DNA of 64,000 nucleotides from Meghimatium bilineatum (Eukaryota; Mollusca; Gastropoda; Stylommatophora; Philomycidae). The stretch is from positions 69,177,354-69,241,353 of the forward strand of contig CM067322.1 of the NCBI GenBank assembly GCA_034231615.1. Direction: 5' to 3'. The notes under the pieces are model-generated. The model was not told the DNA's origin. It was given only the letters and a program-made list of their open reading frames with translations, and made no database searches. Positions 11,901-26,900 of the stretch are shown piece by piece (position 1 is the stretch's first letter; each line of letters opens with the position of its first letter). The position numbers and the translations under genes were made by a program.

Positions 11901-14900
11901 TCTCAGATTTGAGATAATGCTCAATGGGTGCTTCTTTTTTCACTTAATGACCATCTGCAATACACAAAAGGCCATATTAATATTTTTCGGTATTGTTTTT
12001 AATATCATATGTTTGTTCAGATGAAAATCTATTGATTGAAACGTCAACTACTTTTGTCCTTTTTTTGTCATTTTTGTCTCATTTTTTCATTAGTTATGGT
12101 AAGTATTTGTAACAATTATTTGAAACAATAAAGCACAAGATCATAATTGACAAATATTTATGATATCAGTAATATATGGAACAATAACTACACCATTTAA
12201 TACACAATTGTCATATGCATGAAGAAAATTCCAATATATAATAATTTTTAAATTTCCAATTTGTGGAGCTTTTTTATACAAAATCTACAACTTTACTCTG
12301 CTATGCTTGATGGATAGTGTGTATGATATTTATATGAATCACTGTTCTTGCATATTTGTGCTCTTCTCATGACTTGTGGTTGACAGATTTCATTATTATC
12401 TCTGCTTATGTCACTAATATCAATATTATTGCTAACAAAATAATTGCCTATATTGTTCTCAGTTAATTTCTCATCACTGGAAGTATGAGACAAATGTTTT
12501 GGTAAAAATTAGAATCTCTTTAGCATTTTTTTAGGCTGTAAATGATCTTTTTGTGATAATATCATAGGTTCTCAGGATAAACAAACTTCTCAATCAATCA
12601 ATCAAGTGCTATGGCGTAGGCGATCATCATTCTCCACAACTTTGTCTCTTGTGTTGTCAATAAGCTCGGTTGGTGAACTTCTACCGTGCCACAATACTAG
12701 TCCATCTAGCAAATTTTCTCTTTGTTATCCCCTATCTCTTCTCCCCTTGATCTTTCCAGTGGTTATTAAGTGTTCAAGCTGTGTTCTTCTCAGCACATGC
12801 CCTAGAAACCTTGAATGCCTGCCCCTAATGTTTGATATGATTCATCTTTTAATGCCAGCATCAATGAGAATCTCTGCATTAGTTCTCTTAGGTCCATGGT
12901 ATTTTCGTCATTCTTCTCAGAAAGCACATCTCTGTAGCCTCTAATTCGCTTTGAATGTTTTTGCTTACAGTCCATGCTTCACATCAATAAAAAAAAATTG
13001 GTTCAATATAACATCTCAGCACTTGAAGTCGGGTCTGCATTGATAGTCTTCCATTGCACAAAATGGTTCTAATTTTTTGGAATGCTGATTTGGCTTGTGC
13101 TGTTCGGCTTACCTTCTGATGTTAATAGGTGCCACGATATTTCACTTTTTCAATTTGTGTTAATTTTGTGTCATTAATTATTATGTTTCATCTTGGTGGT
13201 GTATGTATCTTGGAGACAACCATTCTTTCTGTTTTCTTCTTGTTTAAACTGAGGCCTTTATTTTAACTTTCTTTCACTACTTTATTTAACAGGGTTTGTA
13301 GTTCCTGTTCGCTTCTTGCGATCAGTACTGTGTCATCAGCATATCTCAAGTTATTTATATTGCATCTTCCCACTTTTATTCCTTTTATTACAGGGAGAAA
13401 AGATCTGATGACATTAAACAACCTTGCCTGACACCCATTTCTATCTTTTGAAATCTACCAATAGTGTTGTTAACTCTCATCACAGCCTTTTGTTTCCAAT
13501 ACATATTTCTTACTATTTTTAGATCTCTCATTACATCAACATTACGATTTTCTAGCAGTTTTATAATCTCTGAATGCTTCACCTTGTCAAATGCTTTGCT
13601 GTAAACTTTGAAGTACATATAAAGGTCTTGTTGTACTTCTATGGCCCTTACCATTAATGTTCTGACTATAGGCCTATATAAACAAACTTCGACCACTTGA
13701 AAATAAACTTATAAAGTGCAAAAGAAAATTGTTTTAAAGTGAATCTATCCATGTTTACAACATGCCATATTGTCAGAATTGCTGTTCCAGTAATTACTTA
13801 AAATTTTCACCCCATTTTAAATGATTGGTTATATTATAAATGTGTTTTTATCAGTAGGCCTACTATTACTGAGCCGCTTATTACCACTATCAGTAGATAC
13901 CACTATAGTTATGACTCATTAAACTCTTTCTGCCCGTAAAAACTATATATCATTGCAGATAGACATCCATTTTGGAGTATCCATGATTATTCGTTCTTGC
14001 TGATATGCCATCTAAATTTGCTTTGTTGGGATCGTAAATGAATTAGTATTAATTACTAAATTTATAATTAAAAATTAATTACTAAATGGTAGGTTCATCT
14101 TTTCTGAAATTAGTAAAATGGCTTCATCTTCAACTAGTAAGAGAGCTCAAAGATTTAGCAAAGATCGGGCTTTATTATTGTTTGAGAATTTTATAATTGG
14201 AGATATTATTTTTAATGATGTCTAAAAACAACAGTGTTTTCAATTTTTACAGTGGAGATTACCAGTTTGTTGAAAATCTGAAAAGAAATAGGCCTAGACC
14301 TAAACATCTGGTAAGGGAAAATCAACAGGTAAAAAATTCTAAAACCACTCCCACTGCTATTGTTTCTGAAGAATCAGATAGGCCCAGTGACAGCTATGAA
14401 AATCTCGCACTACATTATACAGAAAATATGGTTAGATCTAATGATATTATTGAGTGGAATAAAGTTCAACTTTGGAAATCCAATACTTGGGAATATTTCG
14501 TAAAGTTTCGCAATATTTTTTTAAGTTCTGATATTTGACTTGAAACACAAAAAATGGTATACATCACTACACAGTTGATAGATTTATGTCAAACAAACTA
14601 ATCATAATCTGGAAATGGACAGTTAAGACATCGTCTTTAGTAAGATTGGATACATTTCAAGACAAGTAAAATTTCGGGTGTCACCAGTGAGTAGAACAAA
14701 ATATGTGTAAAAAAATTAATGTTCATCTAACATTACTGTTTGTGGTGTAATTTTTTTTATTCTATTGTTATAATTTGTATATTGTATATGGATTCCACAT
14801 TCAGTTATCTTTCTTTTGATACCTTATATGGCCTTCCATAGCTAATACTTTTTCTTCAGGAAACTTGCATCTACATCATGTTGCAATTCAAAAATTTAGT

Positions 14901-17900
14901 CTTAAATTAATTACATCCAAACCACGAGAAAAATTCTGTCCTGAAAGAGTTAAGCCACTTGGGGTGGGTTTGCATAGACCATGTTATACACTATAGGGCC
15001 TATCACAAATGTATATTGCCATGTTTCTCACTATATACTCTTCATATTATACTATAACACTATTGTTCATTACTACATTTCTCAGTGCACTTCATATTGT
15101 ATTATAACATCAATGTACATTGCTATATTTCTCTGTATATACTGTTCATTAACTCATCACATGCTGCTGAGTTTTTATTGTTTTGTGTGTGCTCATAATG
15201 TGAACACGAAAAATTACTTTTAAATATATTTAAACTATATTATATTATATATATTTTCAAAGATAAAAAAACAGGAAGAATATTATTGTTTTAAATATGT
15301 TAACATATATGTTTAATTTTACTGTTTGAAATGTATTTGGAAACATAATAACCTTTTTATTTTTAGAAAAGATAATAATATTTTTGACAGAAATTATGAC
15401 TTACCAAACTGAGGCAGCAAACAATTATATTCTTAGTGTTAAATTCTAGTAGGAAGCATACGGATAAATTAAAATAATTCTTACAGCTGACGGGAATTGA
15501 ACCAGGCCTGTTCTAGCAGCACCGAATCGCATTGCAACACAAGTAAACAGGTTTTCTCTACTTGATCAACCACATCCCCAAAAAAAGATGTGGCCTCGTC
15601 AAGACTTTCAGCCTGTGTACTCATCACTGAGAACAGACCAATCGAAACAAGGACTGTTACAACATCAACGAACATCCCATACAAGTATTAAAGTATCCTC
15701 AGGAACACAAACACAGAACATGCATATTACCACACAAGGAACTATAGGCCTTCTTATAAACATAAATAATATATTCATATATTCATAGTGGCCTCACTGT
15801 GTTGATTATCCAATTAGAAGCACATAAATATATAATAAATGTGGACATAGAACTGGAATATGTTTGTTATTCACAAAAATTCAACATGAGTACCGAGGTA
15901 TTTTTTAAAGTATCAGACAACCATTCAGTTGGTCTCAAAATATATTCTTTATCATTGATGAATCTAAGTAGTATGAATGAATCATGTGTTTTTAAATGGA
16001 AACACAGAGTTGTCAGGTTGAATTTTAAATAGCTAATGGAATCAAACAAAACAAAAATGTGTATATAGGTGGGCTTACACTAGATTGATAAGTACAAATT
16101 GGGAAAAATTATGTCACATACATACACATGTCCAAATAGAATATAATCTACAAATGTCTAATTAACTTAATATTAAGCCAAAAGACACTTTGTCCAATTA
16201 TCCTGAAGTTAATTTAACACTTAGTGTGGACTAGGGGAAAAAACCACAGCTTTACAAGCTTGTTTGTCAGCAAGAATTTTCATCTATCACTGTTGTTATA
16301 ATTATGTTGTGAATCATTTAATTATACTTTGTGAAAGAAATACATTTTCTACTTGTTTTCCACTATACTATTCCTTCAATCCATTCAATCTCATTTTTTA
16401 AATATAGCATTGTATGTGCTTTAGGAACAAATGGGTAGCTAGTAAAAATATGGGGATCCTATTTCTGTTAAAATTCAGGACTATTATGAAATTTGCATAA
16501 ATTATGTATTTTATCCCAATATAACCTATAAATTATCTATTTAATTCCAAAATAACTAATAAATTATGTATTTTATCCTAAAATAACTTATAAATTATGT
16601 ATTTTCACTCCAAATTCTGTACAAAGGCCATTTTACTAAAGATAAATGCAAGGGGTCATTATGGGTGTATTCACTGAAACTCAAGTATATTCTGTAGAAA
16701 ATACAGAAAATCTGTAAGCTTACTAGTTAACAGATGTAAGACATCAGACTTCCAACAACTTAGGGCACATTTTAGTAGTTTTGTTCTTTGTTCACTTTGC
16801 AGATTAGTAGGCTGTAGTATAAAGAGTAAAATGTGTTTCAATCAAACATATATATATCAACATGGCTTTTGGGTCTTTATTTTACCAACTACCGGATAAC
16901 ACAGGCAACTCAACCCCCAATGCCTCCTTAGTCACCTTTTACAACATGCTTAGTAGGTCACAGTATCATTATTCTTCATTTGCATTCATTTTCAAACTAC
17001 TGCAATTAGCAGGATATAGTCAGAAGAATAGAATGTTTTATGTCAGGGTTTATAGCTTTGCTTCAATATCTGCACCTTTCTGCCTTGACTTCATGACTTC
17101 AGCATGGCTTCTGGGTCATTTTGACCACATATGGGATGAGACAGCCAACTCCACCCCATAACTCCATAGTTGCCTCTTACTACATGCATTGAAAGTAAAC
17201 AGTGTTGCCATTTTTCTTAAGACCCTGACAACATACAGGTAGTCATTATTCTTTTTCCCTCTTTAAGTCCCTCTAAAGCATGTGAATTCTCCAATATAAG
17301 GACTTCTTCATTTGTTGGTCAAATAAAAACCCTGAGTTTCCATCTTACATAATGACAACATGAGCAAGCAACTGTTTGTGCTTAATAAATATATTTCTAT
17401 TTCTCCAGAGAAAGCTCTATACGAACACAGATATCATAAGTTATAATTTACGTTGCGGTACATATAACATCTTTTTTTATTAACTCATTTATATTCTCTT
17501 TGAAACTTCACATTACAAGTGAATGGCCTAGTTTTTAAAGTTATTTAACCGCATGATCAAACATTGCATGTTGTATCTGCATAACTTAAAGTTGACATGT
17601 GTCAGTAAATATAATCATTATTTATAAATATTTCTATAAATATATATCACACTGGACATTGTTACACATTTGTTTGTTAAATCTACATTGCATGATTCAA
17701 GAAAGCAAAATATTTAAAGTTTCGTGTTAGAAAAATGGAAGAAATGTATGTCACTATTAAATTTCATCCATACTTTGTTAGATAGATCTAGATGTAAAAA
17801 TATAATGTTGTGATGTTAGCTTGTCACAGATTTGTAGAACACAAAATATTATTTAAAAATATAATGTTGTGATGTTAGCTTGTCACAGATTTGTAGAACA

Positions 17901-20900
17901 CAAAATATTATTTAAAAATATAATGTTGTGATGTTAGCTTGTCACAGATTTGTAGAACACAAAATATTATTTAAAAATATAATGTTGTGATGTTAGCTTG
18001 TCACAGATTTGTAGAACACAAAATATTATTTAAAAATATAATGTTGTGATGTTAGCTTGTCACAGATTTGTAGAACACAAAATATTATTTAAAAATATAA
18101 TGTTGTGATGTTAGCTTGTCACAGATTTGTAGAACACAAAATATTATTTAAAAATATAATGTTGTGATGTTAGCTTGTCACAGATTTGTAGAACACAAAA
18201 TATTATTTAAAAATATAATGTTGTGATGTTAGCTTGTCACAGATTTGTAGAACACAAAATATTATTTAAAAATATAATGTTGTGATGTTAGCTTGTCACA
18301 GATTTGTAGAACACAATACTATGAAGCATTATTATTATTTACATTTATACTTTTTACAAAAATAGATAACCCTTGAAACAGACCACTATGAAGACAACTC
18401 TTTGTTTGAGATTGAGGCAGCGCCAGAATGGCATTCACAGATTCAGACAGAGAACAGAGAAAAAGAATTCAACTTATCAATGATGGGATTCCAAGAACAA
18501 GTATGAGAATATTGTGGTTTTCTGTGTGGAAACAATAAAAACCTATGATATATAAATGTATTTAATTATTTTCTCATAGTTTAGTCCATGTTTACCATAC
18601 AATTTTGTTTAAAGGGTGTTTTGCCTAAAAGAAAAAAGCCAATCACCTCATTTTTCATTGCCGTAGAGGAGGGTGCTGAGGACACAAGCCTAGTAAACCA
18701 TTAGTTTAGTTAAATTTACAAGGACTTATAACTCATAACTGTTTTTCTCTCTATTTGATTCTGAGACCCATTAAGGCCAGGGATGGAGAAGTACATCTCC
18801 ATAGCAGTGCCCAGGCTGAAATATAGACTCCATGTGTTGCCTATGCAATATGATCCATCTCTATGTTTGCCTTGTTAATTCCAAAACATTTGAACAAGGC
18901 AAGCTGCTGGAGCAGCAGAGCTATGCTCTATCAATCCATCTTTCTGTGCTCCCAACCTGGACCAGTTGTCAACCAATGCTAAGGGTCTGGACTGTATTAC
19001 CTGACCATTATATATATATAATTAGTCATATATACTTAACAGCAAAAAAGGCTAGTTAGTTATACTGTACAGAACGTTTTTGTATTTTCTAATCTAAGGT
19101 ATTTGTAATTTAAGGTAAGAGAACTCCAAGAAGTGCATCTGACACAAGAGAGATATCAAAATAGTGTCAGAGATCTTGCTGTAAAAATGGAGAATATCAG
19201 TCTGGCTCATAGTTCTGCTCATACAGATGCTCCACTGGAAACTCAGATCAAGGTGCATCAGGTGAGAAAGAAATAGTGCATATAAGCACTCTAGTACACA
19301 CACACACAAAATGATATTTTAAAGTGTAGAGTCTGGGAGTATGAGAAAGAGACATGCTATACCATTAGCAGACTATAAGAGTTTCTGCTTAAACAGATAG
19401 TGTGTAGTGTGCACAAGCATTTCACCAAAAGACTCAGACTGATGTCAAATACTGAACAGATATATGTAGTGTTAAATTATTCATTTTGTAGATAATATAT
19501 CAAATGCAACATACACTAGACAGAAGTTATGAAAATCGGCAAGTCACTAACAACAATAGATATCACAATAGACGATTCAGCAGTGAAACAAACAAAAGAA
19601 CTCACATTATTTATATATTTTGTTTGTTTGTTTTTGTGTGTTTTTAAAAAAAATGGGAAACTAGACATCGAAATAGAATCAAGTTATCTGAAGGAAAACG
19701 CAGTGACATCACCTTTGACCATTGCTCCTGCATCCAAATATCAATATAGACATAAAGAGACAGATAATATCTACAATTTTCATACCAACATTTTGTTACC
19801 ATTGTCAAACATGGTCTTTAACAACCTCGAAGCAGAGAAAAATCATCACATGTGAGATATAGTGTTTAAGAAAAGCAGTTATGGTCACTAAACTGGACAG
19901 AGTAAGAAATAGGAATATAAGAAAAAGAACAGGAATAATACATTGTATCGAATATATAGAACATCAGCAGATAAAGTGGTTTGGTCACCTTGTGAAAACA
20001 GAAAATGTTAATTAATTAGTATACATTTTAGTCATTCACCTAAAAGGATCCATTATTTAAAGATGGTTATATCAAATTTTTCTAGAATGCTTACACAAAA
20101 GTATAGAATTGTCTTTATTAAACATTATATTTGGTGAATATATGTCCAGAAATGTTGAAGCTATGTACAGTTTTCTATGAGAGCCGCAGTAATGTAACGT
20201 TAAGTTATTCATTCGCTGACCAGCAAACCCAAGTTTTTAATTCACTCTATATCCATGATCGGAAATAAATATACTACTGTGGTTCACCCAGCCACCAAGA
20301 AGTAGGGTACCAGAGTTCATGCTCTGGGAAGGTTGAGGAGTGACCCTATCGCTTTTGAGCAAGTGTTGTAGGTGATACTAGTCAGGCAATTTCTGGTGGT
20401 CAACCACTGACTAGACAGCTGAGCACTTATAGGAAACCTTGCGCTATGATGCTGGTTCATAGATCATCTTCCTCTTCCTGTGCATTCATTCTCAAACTCC
20501 TGCAGATTGGCAGGATGTAGTCAGGAGAATGGAATGCATTGTGTTATGGTTTACAGATTTGCTGCTATATCTGTGCCTTTCGGCCAAACACATCCAATTC
20601 CAACATGGCTTCTTTGTCACTTTGACCCTGTATGGAATAGCCAACTCCACTCCATAGCACTTCATAACCTCCTTAGTTGATTCTTATGACATGCATGAAA
20701 AACAGTATCACTATTCTTTACTTCCCTTTTGGGTTCATCAACACATGAATGATATAACTCATATTACCTTTACCTTTTAAATTTTTCCGTACGATATCAG
20801 AAACAATAAAAACATTTTTAAAATACTAACATGCGCTTCACTTGGTCAAAAAGGAAGTATTCAGCAATGTTGTGGATTAACATAAAAACTAGTTTAAGTG

Positions 20901-23900
20901 AACTTTGAAATATTACTGATTGAATTATATTAGATGAAAATAAAAACTGATATATCAGTGATCCATCCAGTAGGGTTTATTATTTTTTTAATGTATTTAT
21001 GATTGGTCCAGAAAGAGTTAAACATTTTTTCTGACATTGCAAGAGTTTTTCCACATACAACTCACCAAAGAACATTTTTTGAAAGATGTTCATGTTGATG
21101 TACAGAAATGCAACTAAATTTGTGGGGGAAAAAAGATGTCAAACGAATTAATTGGAGGTATGCAAAATATGAGAGAAGTCTTGAAAATATAAAATTGTAT
21201 ATTACAGTAGAAAATAACAAAAATATTGTGGAAATTAAAAACAAGAATTCTGATCAATAAATAATGGATGTGTTTTTAAAAATATAGTAAAATAAGTCAA
21301 ATGTGTAAAATACTTTATTATAAAATGCATGTCTTGTAGTATTTTTAATAAGCATAAGATGCAGATTTCTTTCACATTTGTAAAATTTTTGACTAATATA
21401 TTTCTTAATTTAATTGTTAGTAGCTTGTTAATGCAGATATGAAAAACTGTTTTATTCAATGCTGCTTTGTGCTTGGCAAGCAACAAGAAATATCATATTG
21501 CTTATACACTTTTATTTCCTCTCTTTATCAGGAAATACTTGCAGAGATTAGAAATGCCAAGGATGATATCTCTAATGTCAGAAATGTAGGTGAAAAATTG
21601 TTAAATCCTTCAGATTCTGAGGCTCGTAAGACCATGGAAGCAACATTAGCAATGTTAGTTGACAGGCACATCAGTCTGGAGATCATGGCAGAAGATTGGG
21701 GCAAGCAATTAGAGGTAATGAAGGGTCACTCTACTTACATACCACCATTAGTTGCGTTTCATTCACAACTCCATCACAAAAAGTTTTTTCCATTATCATT
21801 CAAGAACATAAGCAATTCAGCAGTCTATAATAGTATTTCTCAAACTTTTTCATGACATTGCCTTCTTTCATATAGATTTTATGGACAGCTGCACTCTTCT
21901 AAACACTCTCATATTTTTTTTAATTTCAGATTTTCTATTACTACAAAGTAAAGATACCAATTAACTCTAATTATCATCTGTTAGGTAGATCTGGTCACAT
22001 TACCATGTGTGCTCTTGATCTAGTCAATAGACAGGAAAGAATAAATTTCCATTTGAGCTTTCTAAAATATTTCAATATTTCATCCAAAAAAATTTATTTT
22101 AAGTATATCCTTGTGATATTCTCTTTTGATGTAAGCTATTTGTGGTGCAAATGAAGCATTCGTTTCATTACAAAAATTGACCAGAGCAAAATTGAAAATA
22201 TTCTAAGGGTATGAATTCTTTATCTCAAGGATTCTGAGCCGATAAAGCCATATAAGCCAATATACTTGTGGACTGTTATAGCATTTATATAATTTTAGAT
22301 TCTGTATGGTTAAAGATGATGTTTCCAGTCATGACAGTGATGACGAGGAGATGTTGCTTTTTGCTGGTTCTAGCTGTAGTAGTGATAGAATTAGTAGTCT
22401 AGTTATATCCATCATAACATAATTTATCAGCATCAAGTGCCATCTCCCTCTGCAACGAAGGTTTGCTGCAACAGGCCTCTAACAAGGTCTCTTGTTTTGT
22501 TGGTGCACTCTGCTAGACTGTAACCTGCCCATCTTGTGATGTTACTCTCCCACTTGACTTGTATCTCTGCCTACCTCTTGCTCGCCTCCCTTCAACTTTA
22601 CCCTTAAGTAAGGTCTTCAACAAGGTGTCATTACTTTTAATGTGTCCAAAGCATTTTATTTGCTTGATCTTTATTTACTTTAATAATTCTTTCTTCATAT
22701 TAAATGTTGGTTGTTAGAACCTCTTTGTTTGTTTTCTTCTCTTTTCATGATGTTATTTTCTCTTTCTATATATCCACATCTCAAAGGCATCAATTATGTC
22801 TTCTGATTGCTTAGTGTCCATGTTATTAATATGCAATAGATGTAGCATGTTATAATTCTAATGTTTAACTTGTTTGTAATTTGGTTAGATGTTACTATTT
22901 CCCTCATGTCATTCTTCTTCTTTCTGTCCTCATGTACCTTTCGGTATTGAGGGGAGAATGAGTGTATGGTCTTTTGCTCTTCTGCTGTTATATTTCCAAG
23001 TGTCTCTAATGCACTGTCTATCCACTTTTTACGAGGGCGTCCAATAGGTCTGCTGTTTTTGTATTATTTGTTAACCTTTAGGCCCCTATGGTCGCAACAT
23101 TGCGCCTTGCGTGTGCGCCCCACCTTGCCTGTGGTCGCAATCATAAGCCATATGATATCGCTCCATTACCGAGTACGGAACTTCATGAAGTTAAAGATTA
23201 TATGACGTAGAATTCCTGCTACACGAAGCTAGGAATATGTCACAGTTTAAAGGTCAAATTCCTTTACTCATTACGATTGTAAGCCGGTTGAATTTGTCAA
23301 CGCATTTCTAAAGCGACTTTAGCCATTTTCTGCCGTATTTTACTATCAAATTGAGTACCGCGTGGCATGGGTAAGTGATCCTGACTACATGTTCTAATTG
23401 TTGTTTTTTGTGTTTAATATTTTGTTATTTGATAAGAATGTGTGTGTATTCATGCAAAAAAAAAATTAATATGTATCAGGGGTGATACATTTTTGTCATG
23501 GCGAAACCATGTCCTGTGACGCTGATTCATAACTCAATTCACCTTTATCATCATAAAATAATAGGTAAAAAGTTCATTGTGTAGGTAGGTCTGACAGCTG
23601 CAGTAACATTAATATATATACTTAACTACTATTAGACCAATGTGTTTTCTTAGCCAACTTTTCTGACACAGATCATGCTCATTTAAAAACTTATATTCTC
23701 TTTTTATAATTACACTCAAGACTGACCACCACAATTGAAATACTATACATTTTTTAAATTTTGTTTCTAAAGCTTGCACAACAATACAAAGAAAAGCAGA
23801 CAATTGCCCAGATGACATACATAAATCAAATTCGAGATCTTCAGAACTGGCTGAAAGAGAAGACGGTCTGCCGATTGACAGCTACTCTATTTTCACAGAC

Positions 23901-26900
23901 ATCAGCAAACTTAAAAATACAGTTGAATGAGAATAGGGTAAATGTTTTATTCCCTGTTGCTAGGAACAGTTTATATATATTTCCAAATATAAACAGAGGA
24001 TATAACTTTAATCCCAAAATGTAACCCAAATCGGAAACCCGTGCACAGACTGAAGTATAAAACAATAATACCTGTAATAATACTGTGGAATCCCGTTATT
24101 AAAAGAATAAAGGGACAAACAAAATGTTCCTAAAAGGAAAATAACACAAACCTTAGCAACAAACCATATGCAAGGCCATTTCTTCCATTTACCCCAACCT
24201 ACATGTATTGACATAAAATACAACATCAAGAATAATATAGTTCAACCTTTCTCTGGTGGTGTTGCCAATGTTGTAAAAGCTGTGACTTCCAGGTACCAGA
24301 TTCATTCAGTGCCATCTCAGCAACACAAATTGGCTGCAATGATAGCATTACAGTAAATTAAAAGCCTAGATAATGAATGGGTTCTGTCAACTTTCAACTT
24401 GGCTTTTAAATTTGCCTTCAAATCACATGGTTAATAGAAAAGATGTGAAGACGGTTTTTGTAAAGTCAAATGGACATGAGAAAATGAGTTTCACTTGGTT
24501 TAGGCTGCATGGTAGACAGGGCCCATTTGGGGGTGTCCCTCCCTCCATGATTTTTTAAAATGCAAGACACTGTTTAAGGAGCGAAATCCCACATAATGTG
24601 TGTGTGTGTGTGCCCACATAAAACATTGGATAGACGAAAGTGTCACTCTAGAGTGCCTGGTAAAGTATAGGAGCAGAGAATGGGGGCCGCTCTAATGTAT
24701 GATCTCACTGAGAAAGTGGAAAGACAATGCTATGAGATGGAGCTGTCTGTATCTGTAATTCCTGTGGCCATTACCTCCCTCCTGCAGCCACTAGATGTCT
24801 CCCATAACGTAACCATCTATGGCTAGACTTCAGGCATTATTTTTTTAATGGAATGAATACTGTCATTTGATTTGCTGTGTTGAAGGGTGGCAATGTCAAA
24901 AAAGTTGACATCACAATCACTAATTCGGTCAAAGAATCATGATTCGTCCAAAATGATCATCTAATCCTTCAAAAAGTGCTCAATCAGTAATGCAATGGAT
25001 GGAAGTGAGGACAACACTATCTTTGAGAACAATGTTGACTGGTAAACAGTGAGGTAGAAACTGATAATATCCACCCTGATGTTCCAATGACAGAAGATGA
25101 AATTCATGAACTGTTTCAGAATTAAGACAGTATTTCTGACTTTTAAGGATATAAGGGACTTCGTACCATAAGTTTTTTCGTGTGACCAATATTTGATGGT
25201 ATTCTGTGTTATCATTTTTGTGTATATACTAGTAGTTTTTATTAATTTTATCATGCATAAATTCTCGGCTTATATTCAGAAATATGCGGCATACAATTTT
25301 TTACAAAACCATTTGCAATAATGATAAAATATTCTGTTAGTTGAATGCAGTAAAAAAAATATTCAAATATACATCAGAAGATGCTTGGTTTATGCATAAA
25401 GAATTATTTATTGGAAAGTATAAATATCTTAGCATCTAGTTATATATAGTTATGCTCACATATCACTAAATCTAGCATAATGATATCTTACCAAATTGAT
25501 TCCTTGATAGAAACATCTTTTCAAGGGTCATCTTTTCAAGAATAAACAATCTCACTTTTTTTTTGTCTTTACATTCTTCAATAGGAACTTCAGAGGGAGA
25601 TAAACTACAATCTTCAGCTTATCCCAGAGCTTGTTGTACAGTGTGACAGATTGTCTCAGAGCAAGTCATCAGCTTCTGCTGAAAATTTACACAAAGAATT
25701 GGCAGATTTTCAGGTGATATATTTGCACATTAGTGACAGTTTTTCCTATATATATAGTTACATAATAAATAATACAACATGGGTTGAATAGAAATTTTTC
25801 ATGAAACAAATATGCCCTACTTGGGACCACAGTTGGAACCAATGTATAATTATAAATGTAAACTGCTATTTAACCCATTCTATATTTTTTTCTTAAATTC
25901 ATGTACTATATTATACACAGTTATACAACGGTATCCCATTCATTCTGTATGTTCACATGCAAACTACTGTTAATGTTCATGGTGTTTTTGTGGCTGTTAC
26001 AAGTCTGTACAGATAATAGTTATAACTTGCCCTGAATGTGCATTTTCAGAATGATCTCAACCAGTTGAAGATGGATGTAGTTCAGAAAGAAATACAGCTT
26101 TGTACAGCTATTGAAGAAACTGATAAGAGAAGACCAGACAGAGATGAAATAGATTCCAGAGAGCACAGACTTCAGAAATGGATAGATGATACTAAAGAAC
26201 CCACTATTACTTCCAGAAGTCAGACCACAAATGAAGCTGAAGAAAAGATTCACATCCAGAAGGTAAACAGAATATAAGATTCTTGTTTCTTTATGTATTC
26301 TTGATACTTGTACTGACAATGTTTCTCTTGTATTTTATGAATGTTTTATCTAAGTATTGCATAATTTATGTTTGGATGTAGGCCTTTTTTGTTTTACCTG
26401 TAAGTTGACATAATTCATGTTTGGATATATTTTGTTTTACTTAAAACTTTCGTTAATGCATGTTTTCCTGTGAAGGTGTGCAGGGAGGCTTTCTATGGGC
26501 TGTTGAAATAAAGACCATTTTGCCATAGCAGACTCTGTGATATTTTTTTTTACTGTGTGTTTCATAATTTATATTTTAAATATTTTGTTTTAAGCTTGAT
26601 TAAAAAGGTCATTCTTAGTGATCTCATGGACTACCTGAAATTATTATTTTATTTTGTGCATTGTTTTCCATCTTATTTATATATTTCGTTACCTGTGATA
26701 CAAACACTATGTATTGCTGGAAGAATAGACATAGACACATATTTGAGGGAATACCTTTCAGGCAAAGTTGTTAAACCATTTATTTTGTGTCATGAAGTCA
26801 CAGGTTCAAAATTGAGACTCAACATCTGATTCATAAGTGATTTTTTCCTGAGGTTACTTATCACTAGCTTTAATTTGCTGTTCATTGGTGCACTTTGCAG

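Noticed and set aside
14981..15223. 80-codon hydrophobic frame
   Set aside because: Arises from an imperfect AT-rich tandem repeat.
15481..15684. Minus-strand frame of 67 codons with a signal-peptide-like start
   Set aside because: It overlaps a tRNA-derived SINE fragment, ends within the B box and has no supporting exon or promoter nearby.
17796..18316. CRISPR-like array
   Set aside because: Units are contiguous with no unique spacers; a eukaryotic minisatellite.
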